5,811 bases of DNA from Polaromonas sp. (GTDB lineage: Bacteria; Pseudomonadota; Gammaproteobacteria; Burkholderiales; Burkholderiaceae_C), in the NCBI GenBank assembly GCA_025362825.1, contig JANYFF010000145.1:1-5811 (forward strand), written 5' to 3'. Shown here piece by piece: positions 1 through 5,285 of this stretch. How positions within the stretch are numbered: position 1 is the first letter of the stretch; each line of letters begins with the position of its first letter. The translations under genes were made by a program, and so were the position numbers. Under the pieces are notes generated by a model that made no database searches, was not told the origin of the DNA, and was given only the letters and a program-made list of their open reading frames with translations.

Positions 1-240
1 AGCAGCGGCGGCGCAGAAGTTGATTTGCTGCTGGCCTGGCCCAATGGCGAGCTGTGGGCCATAGAGGTCAAGCGCTCGCTCAGCCCCAAAGTAGAGCGCG
101 GTTTTCATGCAGCCTGTGAAGACCTGTCGCCGGCGCGCAAGCTGGTGGTTTATCCGGGTAGCGAATCGATTCCGTTGCGCAATGATGTGACCGCCGTACC
201 GCTGGATGTGTTGTGCCGCGACTTGGTCGAAAAAGCTTAA
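1..240 (+). CDS. DUF4143-type ATPase-family protein, C-terminal fragment (5' end outside window)
   Basis: The open frame runs from the first base of the window to a TAA stop, so only the last 79 residues are visible. An internal TTG at position 25 could be mistaken for a start, but the frame is open upstream and already carries conserved residues (G-A-E-V-D), so this is a truncated gene. The visible part has the pattern E6-V-D8, then E22-V-K24 within AIEVKRS, which matches the PD-(D/E)XK-like C-terminal domain of DUF4143 proteins. In that family an N-terminal AAA P-loop ATPase domain precedes this domain, and members are often called ATPases of unknown role; some are thought to act in toxin-antitoxin-like or DNA-related contexts. 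The ATPase half cannot be seen here, so the full architecture is inferred. The gene converges on the IclR-type regulator gene and seems unrelated to the catabolic operon. Confidence 0.72.
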   Translation, partial: SSGGAEVDLLLAWPNGELWAIEVKRSLSPKVERGFHAACEDLSPARKLVVYPGSESIPLRNDVTAVPLDVLCRDLVEKA

Positions 241-371
241 GCAATTACGAGAAAGAGAGTTTTATGAACAGGATGTGGCGCTATTAATCAAGTTGAAAGC
301 GCATGAGTTCAATGGGCATCCGACAAGCCACCGAAGCCGCCAAGGCTCTGATGGCGTGGACCAAAGCCAAA

Positions 372-436
372 TACTCCTTTTTTAATAGCCTACTGTGTCC
401 GCTTTCCGGGGGCTACAAGCTTTTTTAGCTCAAAAA
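372..436. repeat. Possible degenerate copy of a Comamonadaceae intergenic repeat
   Basis: The segment has a T-rich lead-in, then AATAGCC, a short variable middle, GGGGGCTACAAGC, and a T-run followed by AGCTCAAAAA. TAGCC at 386-390 pairs perfectly with GGCTA at 411-415. This order (AATAGC..., loop, ...GCTA-AAGC, T-run) resembles short dispersed intergenic repeats I recall from Polaromonas, Rhodoferax and Acidovorax genomes. The stem is visible in the sequence. Membership of a genome-wide family is from memory and needs a copy count in the host genome. Confidence 0.35.
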
Positions 437-448
437 TTGACGTTTTTG

Positions 449-473
449 CCTGCGTAGGCCATTTAAGCGCAGG
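449..473. terminator. Possible terminator hairpin at the 3' end of the IclR-type gene
   Basis: CCTGCG at 449-454 pairs with CGCAGG at 468-473 across a 13-base loop. It lies 12 bases beyond the stop codon of the minus-strand regulator. On that strand the stem is followed by CAAAAACGTCAATTTTTG, itself a 6-bp A/T hairpin (431-448), rather than by an immediate T-run. It is therefore a weak or atypical intrinsic terminator, possibly serving both converging genes. Confidence 0.3.
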
Positions 474-484
474 ACGACTGCCTT

Positions 485-1285
485 TTAAGCTGCCATACGG
501 CTTCGCGCCCAGTCCTGGCTGCGAAGCATGGTGGGCAGGAACTGGCTGACCATGTCGCTGGTGGTCAGGCGTTCGGCCCGCGTTGAGATGCTCATGGCGG
601 CAACGATGGCACCGTCGGGCCTGTAGAGCGGAATGGCGATGGAGCGGACGCCCAGCTCAATTTCTTCATCGCAGGTCGCATAGCCGGTTTCGCGGCACGC
701 CTGCAGCAGCCTGGCCAGGCCGCTCATCGTGACTTCAGTCTGCGTGGTCAGGCGCTCCATCGGCATCGCCCTCACCAGTGGCGTCCATTCATCGGCCGGC
801 AACCATGCCATCAGCACACGGCCGGCCGCCGAGCAGTACAGCGGCAGGTGCGAACCGACGCCCAGCCCCAGCCGCAGCGTACGGCGCGCGGTAGAGCGCG
901 CTGCAATCACAACCGCATGCCCGTCCAGCACCGACAGCGAAGCTGATTCACGCGTCTTCTCGCTCAGTGCATCAAGCGCGGGCTGCAGCAGGCGCGGCAG
1001 GCCGGTAGAGGCTGCATAGGCATGGGCGATCCGCAAGGCGCCGTGGCCGAGCCAAAAATACTTGCCGTCGGTACGCGCATAGCCGGCATCGCAGAGCGTG
1101 ATGAGGCAACGCCTGGCAGAGGCCGGGCTGATGCCCGCACGCACGGCAGCCTGGCTCAGCGTCATGCGGACGTGGGACGAATCGAAACATTCCATCAGGC
1201 GCAGGCCTTTCAGCAAGCCGCCCATCTGGTCACGGTTGCGCGGCTGTTCCGGGGGTTCGGTAATGTCTGGCGCGAGCTTGCTCAT
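485..1285 (-). CDS. IclR-family transcriptional regulator (PcaR/PcaU/PobR type)
   Basis: This 266-residue protein is the usual length for the IclR family. Residues about 24-81 form the N-terminal winged helix-turn-helix: LLKGLRLMECF, then SQAAVRAGISPASARRCL with the recognition helix, then GYARTDGKYFWLG. The effector-binding domain follows from about residue 95, with the conserved blocks ESASLSVLDG (113-122), GSHLPLYCSAAGRVLMA (144-160) and GVRSIAIP (212-219). The ARRCLITL and ESASLSVLDG blocks resemble the PcaR/PcaU/PobR subgroup, which controls aromatic-acid catabolism. I chose the ATG at 1285 because the 41-residue extension from an upstream ATG at 1408 has no family similarity and would run through the palindrome and almost to the oxygenase gene start. 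No strong Shine-Dalgarno precedes 1285. The gene is divergent from the oxygenase operon, so it very probably controls that operon and itself. The effector is unknown; an aromatic acid is the likely class. Confidence 0.93.
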   Translation of the reverse strand: MSKLAPDITEPPEQPRNRDQMGGLLKGLRLMECFDSSHVRMTLSQAAVRAGISPASARRCLITLCDAGYARTDGKYFWLGHGALRIAHAYAASTGLPRLLQPALDALSEKTRESASLSVLDGHAVVIAARSTARRTLRLGLGVGSHLPLYCSAAGRVLMAWLPADEWTPLVRAMPMERLTTQTEVTMSGLARLLQACRETGYATCDEEIELGVRSIAIPLYRPDGAIVAAMSISTRAERLTTSDMVSQFLPTMLRSQDWARSRMAA

Positions 1286-1321
1286 GGGTAGTTGGGAGTT
1301 TCGATGTTCAAAACGCTGATT

Positions 1322-1336
1322 TTGCGCTATGCGCAA
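1322..1336. promoter_or_regulatory. Perfect 15-bp palindrome, candidate IclR-type operator
   Basis: TTGCGC, a TAT centre, then GCGCAA forms a perfect inverted repeat with 6-bp arms. It lies 36 bases upstream of the regulator's chosen start and 80 bases upstream of the oxygenase alpha start, in the only space between the divergent genes. Palindromes of this size between an IclR-family gene and its target are typical operators, and the position would allow control in both directions. Binding is inferred from position and symmetry. I could not place convincing -35/-10 boxes for either gene. Confidence 0.62.
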
Positions 1337-1416
1337 TAAATGCTTTTGCAACCAGGCGCTGGCCGTTAGGCTCGGACCACACAACAGCTCCTGACGCAAG
1401 TCCTGCAAAACACCTC

Positions 1417-2709
1417 ATGTGCCCTATCGATACGCCCATCCAGCCAGCCGTCATCCATGGCCCGCAAACCAGCGCCCAACGCCTTGCCAGACAATGGCCA
1501 GCCGAAGGCTTTACCCGCGCACCCTATTGGGTTTATAGCGATGCAGACATCTATGCGCAGGAGCAGGCAAAGATCTTTCGCGGCAAGACCTGGAACTATC
1601 TCGGCCTGGAAGCCGAAGTCCCCGGCGTCGGCGACTACAAGACCACGTATATCGGCGAGACCTCGGTACTCCTGACACGCGCCGAAGACGGCTCGCTGAA
1701 CGCGATGGTCAACCGCTGCGCGCACCGCGGCAACATGGTCTGCCGCGAGGCATTTGGCAGCGCCAAAAAGCTCAACTGCGTCTATCACGCCTGGAACTAC
1801 AACCTCAAGGGTGACCTGACCCATGCAGCTTTCAGCAAGGGCCTGCGCGGTGAGGGCGGCCTGCCGAAAGATTTCGACATGGCACAGCACGGCCTGCAGA
1901 AACTGCGCGTCGCCACGTTGTGCGGGCTGGTGTTTGCGACCTTCTCTGCAGAAACCGAACCGCTTGAGGAATGGCTGGGCGACGTGGCAGCCGGCATACG
2001 CCGCGTGCTGCACAAGCCGCTCAAGGTGCTTGGCTACGACACCCAGCGCATCCACGCAAACTGGAAGGCATACCACGAGAACCCGCGCGACTCCTACCAC
2101 GCGAACATTCTGCACACCTTTTACGGCACCTTCGGGCTGTCACGACAGTCGCAGGAATCAGGCATGGTGCTGGACAGCGCTGGACGGCATGTTTACTTCT
2201 ATACCAAGGCAGGAACCGAAAAAGGCGGTGCAGAAGACAAGGCCGCGGCAGATGCACTGCGTTCAAACAATGACCAGTTGACGCTGGAAGACCCCAGCAT
2301 TCTGAAATGGCGCGATGAATTCGGAGATGGCGTCAGCGTGCAGATTTTGACGACCTATCCGTCCTTCGTGCTGCACCAGATTGCCAACAGCCTGGCGACG
2401 CGCCAACTGCTGCCCAAAGGTCCAACCCAGGCCGACCTGGTCTGGACCTATTTCGGGTTTGCAGACGACGACGAGGAAACCACCCGCGTGCGCCTGATGC
2501 AGGCCAACCTGGCCGGCTCGGCAGGCATGATCTCGGTCGAGGATGCTGCCGTCTGCGAAATGATGCAGCGCGCCATGGGCGATGGCCAGGAGGGCAGCTC
2601 CTTCATCGAAATGGGTGGGCGCGAACTGGACAGCGGTGGGGCCAGCAAACTGTCCGAGCGCGCCATACGCAATTTCTGGCACAACTACCGCAAGGACATG
2701 GACCTGTGA
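1417..2709 (+). CDS. Ring-hydroxylating oxygenase, large (alpha) subunit; TphA2/NagG/AndAc-like
   Basis: This is the catalytic subunit of a Rieske non-haem iron oxygenase, which inserts oxygen into an aromatic ring using electrons from a separate reductase. It has 430 residues, close to the family norm. The Rieske [2Fe-2S] ligands are C101-A-H103 and C121-V-Y-H124, with a 17-residue spacer. The mononuclear iron site is H228 and H233 in DSYHANILH, with D376 in SVEDAAVCE as the third ligand; D225 is the bridging aspartate that links neighbouring subunits. All key residues are present, so it should be active. GDYKTTYIGETSV, NRCAHRG and CVYHAWNYNLKGDL resemble terephthalate dioxygenase TphA2, salicylate 5-hydroxylase NagG and anthranilate dioxygenase AndAc. 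The N-terminal WPAEGFTRAPYWVY is most like NagG, while the RVLHKPLKVLG block is more like TphA2. The substrate is therefore probably a benzoate-type aromatic acid but cannot be fixed. The ATG has no clear Shine-Dalgarno, but no alternative start lies between it and the palindrome. Confidence 0.93.
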   Translation: MCPIDTPIQPAVIHGPQTSAQRLARQWPAEGFTRAPYWVYSDADIYAQEQAKIFRGKTWNYLGLEAEVPGVGDYKTTYIGETSVLLTRAEDGSLNAMVNRCAHRGNMVCREAFGSAKKLNCVYHAWNYNLKGDLTHAAFSKGLRGEGGLPKDFDMAQHGLQKLRVATLCGLVFATFSAETEPLEEWLGDVAAGIRRVLHKPLKVLGYDTQRIHANWKAYHENPRDSYHANILHTFYGTFGLSRQSQESGMVLDSAGRHVYFYTKAGTEKGGAEDKAAADALRSNNDQLTLEDPSILKWRDEFGDGVSVQILTTYPSFVLHQIANSLATRQLLPKGPTQADLVWTYFGFADDDEETTRVRLMQANLAGSAGMISVEDAAVCEMMQRAMGDGQEGSSFIEMGGRELDSGGASKLSERAIRNFWHNYRKDMDL

Positions 2710-3236
2710 TGAACGCACCCGCCAACACCCTGCAACCCGCCTTTGCCCCGAGCCTCAATCGGCCTCACGAACAGCACTTTCGCGCAGTTGAAAACCTCAT
2801 TTATGAATGGGCCCGAGCCATCGATGAAAACCGGGTAGAGGCTATTTGCGGCCTGCTCGCGCCGCAGGGCCGCTACACCGTCATGTCGCGCTTCAACCAT
2901 GACCGCCAATTGCCTATGGCGGTCATCAATTGCCACAGCGCGGCGCAATTGCGCGACCGCATCAAATCGATGCGCATTGCCAACATCTACGAGCCCCATC
3001 ATTACCGGCACATGGTCTCCGGCGTGCAGATTACCGGCGAGGAAGACGGCGCGCTGGTCGTGCGTTCAAACTACCTTCTCGTGCGCACCATGGAGCTCGA
3101 TGGTGAGATGATGATTTATTCAACCGGGCAATGCCACGACCTGGTGGATGTGACGCCTCAAGGCGCGTTCTTCAGGAGCCGGAAATTCATCTACGACTCA
3201 CGTGCGATTGAAACCCTGATGGTCATACCCCTCTAG
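2709..3236 (+). CDS. Ring-hydroxylating oxygenase, small (beta) subunit; TphA3-like
   Basis: This protein of 175 residues belongs to the SnoaL/NTF2-like fold family of beta subunits, which hold the alpha subunits in an alpha3beta3 hexamer and have no catalytic metal. The clearest family block is RDRIKSMRIANIYEPHHYRH (82-101), which resembles the TphA3 block around ANIYERHRYRH. A C-terminal strand ending YDSRAIETLMVIPL also fits the known C-terminus (DSTVTDTLMALPL in TphA3). The first 20 or so residues extend beyond the shorter TphA3-type proteins and look disordered (rich in Pro, Asn and Ala). The start ATG overlaps the alpha stop as TGATG, a translational-coupling arrangement that helps keep the subunits equimolar. 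An in-frame GTG one codon earlier (2706) is possible but less likely. The pairing confirms a two-subunit oxygenase rather than an alpha-only one. Confidence 0.92.
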   Translation: MNAPANTLQPAFAPSLNRPHEQHFRAVENLIYEWARAIDENRVEAICGLLAPQGRYTVMSRFNHDRQLPMAVINCHSAAQLRDRIKSMRIANIYEPHHYRHMVSGVQITGEEDGALVVRSNYLLVRTMELDGEMMIYSTGQCHDLVDVTPQGAFFRSRKFIYDSRAIETLMVIPL

Positions 3237-3237
3237 G

Positions 3238-3255
3238 CCAACACCAACACCAACA
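3238..3255. repeat. (CCAACA)x3 hexamer repeat between the beta-subunit and Bug genes
   Basis: Three perfect CCAACA units begin two bases after the beta-subunit stop and are followed by CCC. They occupy half of the 37-base gap before the next gene. A downstream AGGCGAG (about 10 bases before the ATG) is the probable ribosome-binding site of the binding-protein gene. Repeat number could vary by slippage and alter the spacing. Confidence 0.7.
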
Positions 3256-3273
3256 CCCAGGCGAGACAAACTC

Positions 3274-4266
3274 ATGCTGACACCTCGACAAAACCGCCGT
3301 CATTTCATGGCCGCATCGCTCGCCCTGGGGGCCGCATGGCCTGCTGGCGGGGCACTGGCCCAGGCTGGCGGCGCGTGGCCGCAAAAACTCATTCGCATTG
3401 TGGTTCCCAACCCGGCGGGCGGCACCGCCGATTTGCTGCCGCGCCTGATTTCCGAGCAGTTGGGCATCCGGCTGGGTCAGTCCATCATCATCGACAACCG
3501 GCCTGGTGCTGCCGGCAATATTGCTGCCGAATATCTTTTCAACGCAGAGCCCGACGGCTACACGCTGATGGCGGCACCGCCGCCGCCACTGTCCATCAAT
3601 GTCAGCCTGTACCCCAAGCTGAATTACGACCCGGCGAAATTCGTACCCATCACCATCCTCGCGCTGGTGCCGAATGCGCTGATGATCCACCCGTCGCTGC
3701 CGGTGCAAACCGTACAGGAGTTCATTGCCTATGCCAAAGCCAATCCCGACAAGCTGAGCTATGCGTCACAGGGCAATGGATCAACCGCACATTTGACAGC
3801 TGAACTGTTCAAGCTCAAAACCGGCACGCGCATGGTGCATGTGCCTTACAAGGGCGATGCACCCGCGATGGCCGACCTGCTGGCAGGCCATGTCAATGTG
3901 ATGTTTGGCAATGTCGCGGCTGCGGCTGCGCACGTGCGAAGCGGCAAGCTGCGTCTGTTGGCAGTTACCAGCAGCAAGCGCGTCGCGTCCATGCCCGACA
4001 TTCCGGCTCTCAACGAGGTCGTACCCGGTGTGGTTGCAGTGGCCTGGTTTGCGCTGGTGGCGCCGCCACGTACGCCGCCGGCAATTGCAGCCCGCCTGTC
4101 GGCTACCGTGGCCGACATTCTGCGGTCACCGGATATTGCCAGGCGTTATGCCGAAGTCGGAGCCCAGCCGGTGGGTGACACGCCGCAAGAGATGGCCGCA
4201 TGGATGAAGGAAGACACCGAGCGCTGGCGTGCCGTCATCAAGGCGGGCAATATCGGCGTCGATTGA
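3274..4266 (+). CDS. Bug/TctC-family periplasmic solute-binding protein
   Basis: This 330-residue protein is typical of the Bug family of extracytoplasmic receptors, abundant in Burkholderiales, which bind carboxylates and small aromatic acids with high affinity. The N-terminus is a signal peptide with a twin-arginine-like start (NRRHFMAASLALG), a hydrophobic core and cleavage expected after ALA at about residue 29. Family motifs follow in order: PNPAGGTADLLPR (45-57), DNRPGAAGNIAAE (74-86), PDGYTLM (93-99), the ligand-side loop around GNGSTAHLTAE (167-177) and VPYKGDAPAMADLLAGHVNV (190-209). The gene lies 37 bases after the beta subunit in the same direction and is probably co-transcribed with it, which suggests that its ligand is the oxygenase substrate. 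Bug receptors classically work with TctA/TctB membrane proteins in tripartite tricarboxylate transporters, as proposed for TphC in terephthalate uptake. No such partners are in the window, so it may share a transporter encoded elsewhere or act in sensing. The ligand cannot be read from the sequence. Confidence 0.94.
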   Translation: MLTPRQNRRHFMAASLALGAAWPAGGALAQAGGAWPQKLIRIVVPNPAGGTADLLPRLISEQLGIRLGQSIIIDNRPGAAGNIAAEYLFNAEPDGYTLMAAPPPPLSINVSLYPKLNYDPAKFVPITILALVPNALMIHPSLPVQTVQEFIAYAKANPDKLSYASQGNGSTAHLTAELFKLKTGTRMVHVPYKGDAPAMADLLAGHVNVMFGNVAAAAAHVRSGKLRLLAVTSSKRVASMPDIPALNEVVPGVVAVAWFALVAPPRTPPAIAARLSATVADILRSPDIARRYAEVGAQPVGDTPQEMAAWMKEDTERWRAVIKAGNIGVD

Positions 4267-4303
4267 ACGCCCGCCACGCCTTTTATGACGTCGTGCAAAT
4301 TTT

Positions 4304-4323
4304 CCCGGGGCTTAACCGGGTTT
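4304..4323 (+). terminator. Weak intrinsic terminator-like hairpin after the operon
   Basis: CCCGG at 4304-4308 pairs with CCGGG at 4316-4320 over a 7-base loop, followed by TTTCATT. It lies 38 bases after the operon's last stop and just before the convergent lipoprotein gene's end, the expected place for a terminator. The stem is only 5 bp and the T-run is short, so efficiency is uncertain. Confidence 0.35.
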
Positions 4324-4338
4324 CATTCATTGCAGGCT

Positions 4339-5046
4339 TCAGCTGGCGAAGCAATACATCAGGCCGGCGCCGCCTGTGGCCTTGAGCGAATCCATATCGC
4401 AGGCCTTGCTGGGGTGCGATGAATTCCATGATTTTGCTTCGGACGTGTCGGTCAAACCCATACGGTCATGATGGCCGAGCATGGCCGAGCCACCGCTGCT
4501 TTTTGTCCAGTTGCCGCAGGTCATGTCCTGGTCACCCTCGAAAGCGCGGCCTTCTGCGGTGGAACCGGTCAGTATGTCGTGCATGTTGACCTCATCGCCA
4601 CGGCCACTGATGATTTCACCCCTTTCATTGAGGTCGGTCTGCTTGCCAAGCTTGTTGCCGTCGCTGTGCAGTTCTTCCACGCTATTGGCGATGACTACGC
4701 CCTTTGCGTTTTGCCAGGGGCCTCTGCCAATACGATCGCGCGCATTGATTGCGGCCCGGCCATTCATGGCGCTGTTGCTGAGGTAGGCGTGCCAGGTACG
4801 GCGGCCGGCGCCCACGTTACCCGCGAGTTGTTGGCAATACATGTCAGCACCGACCAAACCGCCGAGATCGCCGCCCTTGCCCGGATTGACACTGGTCACA
4901 AAAAACGTCATGTCGCTGGGCAGCGGACTGCCCCCTGTTGAACAGGCGCCAAGGGCCAGCGCGGCGCCCAAAACGGAAGCGGCAGCCAGTGTGAGTGATC
5001 GGCTTTTGGAGCCTTTGGAGCCTTGGAGTAAGCGGGGAAAGTTCAT
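4339..5046 (-). CDS. Lipoprotein with lectin-like (DUF1554/endostatin-like) Cys-containing domain, function unknown
   Basis: The ATG at 5046 is chosen because AAGGA sits 6 bases upstream, and the protein then starts with a basic segment and hydrophobic stretch ending in the lipobox L-G-A-C (C35 acylated). A longer frame starting at 5169 adds 41 residues that would bury the signal peptide. The mature protein is about 200 residues, exported and probably anchored in the outer membrane; S36 at +2 fits outer-membrane sorting. The domain opens with MTFFVTS and the ADMYCQQLAG block, has W-containing segments (TWHAYLS, GPWQNAKGVV), then MTCGNWTKSSGG and KSWNSSHPSKAC, and ends LMYCFAS. Four cysteines (C71, C177, C216, C232) could form two disulfides. 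This layout recalls secreted C-type-lectin/endostatin-like DUF1554 domains. I recognise a conserved family but no assigned function. The gene is convergent with the catabolic operon and independent of it. Confidence 0.82.
   Translation of the reverse strand: MNFPRLLQGSKGSKSRSLTLAAASVLGAALALGACSTGGSPLPSDMTFFVTSVNPGKGGDLGGLVGADMYCQQLAGNVGAGRRTWHAYLSNSAMNGRAAINARDRIGRGPWQNAKGVVIANSVEELHSDGNKLGKQTDLNERGEIISGRGDEVNMHDILTGSTAEGRAFEGDQDMTCGNWTKSSGGSAMLGHHDRMGLTDTSEAKSWNSSHPSKACDMDSLKATGGAGLMYCFAS
5005..5028 (-). repeat. Short in-gene tandem repeat coding for a Gly-Ser-Lys track
   Basis: On the plus strand TTTGGAGCC occurs twice in tandem and is followed by TTGGAG. On the coding strand this gives a GSK-GSK track just before the hydrophobic core of the lipoprotein signal peptide. 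The extra lysines contribute positive charge to the n-region. Changes in copy number would stay in frame because the unit is 9 bases. Confidence 0.6.
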
Positions 5047-5285
5047 GTTGAGTCCTTGGCCTGAATAAATTGACAGCCAGCAGGTGTCAGGCAGCAGCAC
5101 CGCAAGCATGGGATGAGCTGGCAGCGTAACGCAGGGCGGGACCGAAAAGCAGGCAAATGTGCCAGACAAATGCTCAAAAGCGGGTAAGTACCCATCCCAA
5201 GCTGAAAGCCAAGTTGCTTCTAATCGTTTGTCGCTTTGCTGCCGTCCGCCGCTGGCGAAAAGGCGGTTGAAGGGCGGTTCAGCGA
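5047..5285. other. Intergenic region between gpsA and the lipoprotein gene; no gene seen
   Basis: The left edge carries the lipoprotein gene's Shine-Dalgarno (AAGGA at 5053-5057, minus strand) and an AT-rich AATTTATT that might belong to its -10 region, though I see no matching -35. Near the right edge, CCGCC (5246-5250) and GGCGG (5262-5266) form a GC stem downstream of gpsA on the minus strand, without a T-run. The interrupted palindrome GGGTA-AG-TACCC lies at 5182-5193. Nothing here is strong enough to name. Confidence 0.45.

Larger units (their letters stand above)
241..484. other. Gap between convergent genes; degenerate, no convincing gene
   Basis: This stretch is more AT-rich than its flanks. 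A tiny frame at 264-287 (MNRMWRY) has a good Shine-Dalgarno-like GAAAGAGAG five bases upstream. After two in-frame stops, a 41-residue frame follows in the same phase at 303-428 (begins MSSMGIRQATEAAK). I recognise neither. The second frame runs into the repeat-like segment at about 372-436, so its C-terminal third is probably not real coding sequence. The arrangement fits a decayed gene remnant or chance frames. Two hairpins close the region next to the regulator's 3' end. Confidence 0.5.

Noticed and set aside
1351..1361. CCAG-GCG-CTGG as a second operator in the divergent region
   Set aside because: The arms are only 4 bp and GC-rich, which is expected by chance in this DNA, and it does not match the main palindrome.
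1286..1408. Longer IclR regulator of 307 residues starting at 1408
   Set aside because: The extra 41 residues show no family similarity, would run through the palindrome, and would leave only 8 bases to the divergent oxygenase start.
1366..2115. 249-residue minus-strand frame opposite the oxygenase alpha gene
   Set aside because: It is antisense to clear Rieske-domain coding sequence and its translation shows no recognisable domain; a GC-rich codon-phase shadow.
3223..3708. 161-residue minus-strand frame opposite the Bug protein gene
   Set aside because: It overlaps a well-supported coding sequence and has no domain or ribosome-binding evidence.
4468..4941. 157-residue plus-strand frame opposite the lipoprotein gene
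   Set aside because: The opposite strand has a Shine-Dalgarno, lipobox and conserved domain blocks; this frame has none of these.
5047..5169. Lipoprotein start extended upstream to 5169
   Set aside because: It would place 41 extra residues in front of the signal peptide and ignore the well-spaced AAGGA before 5046.
5182..5193. GGGTA-AG-TACCC as a hairpin terminator
   Set aside because: A 2-base loop is too small for the full stem, no T-run follows, and it lies over 90 bases past the gpsA stop.
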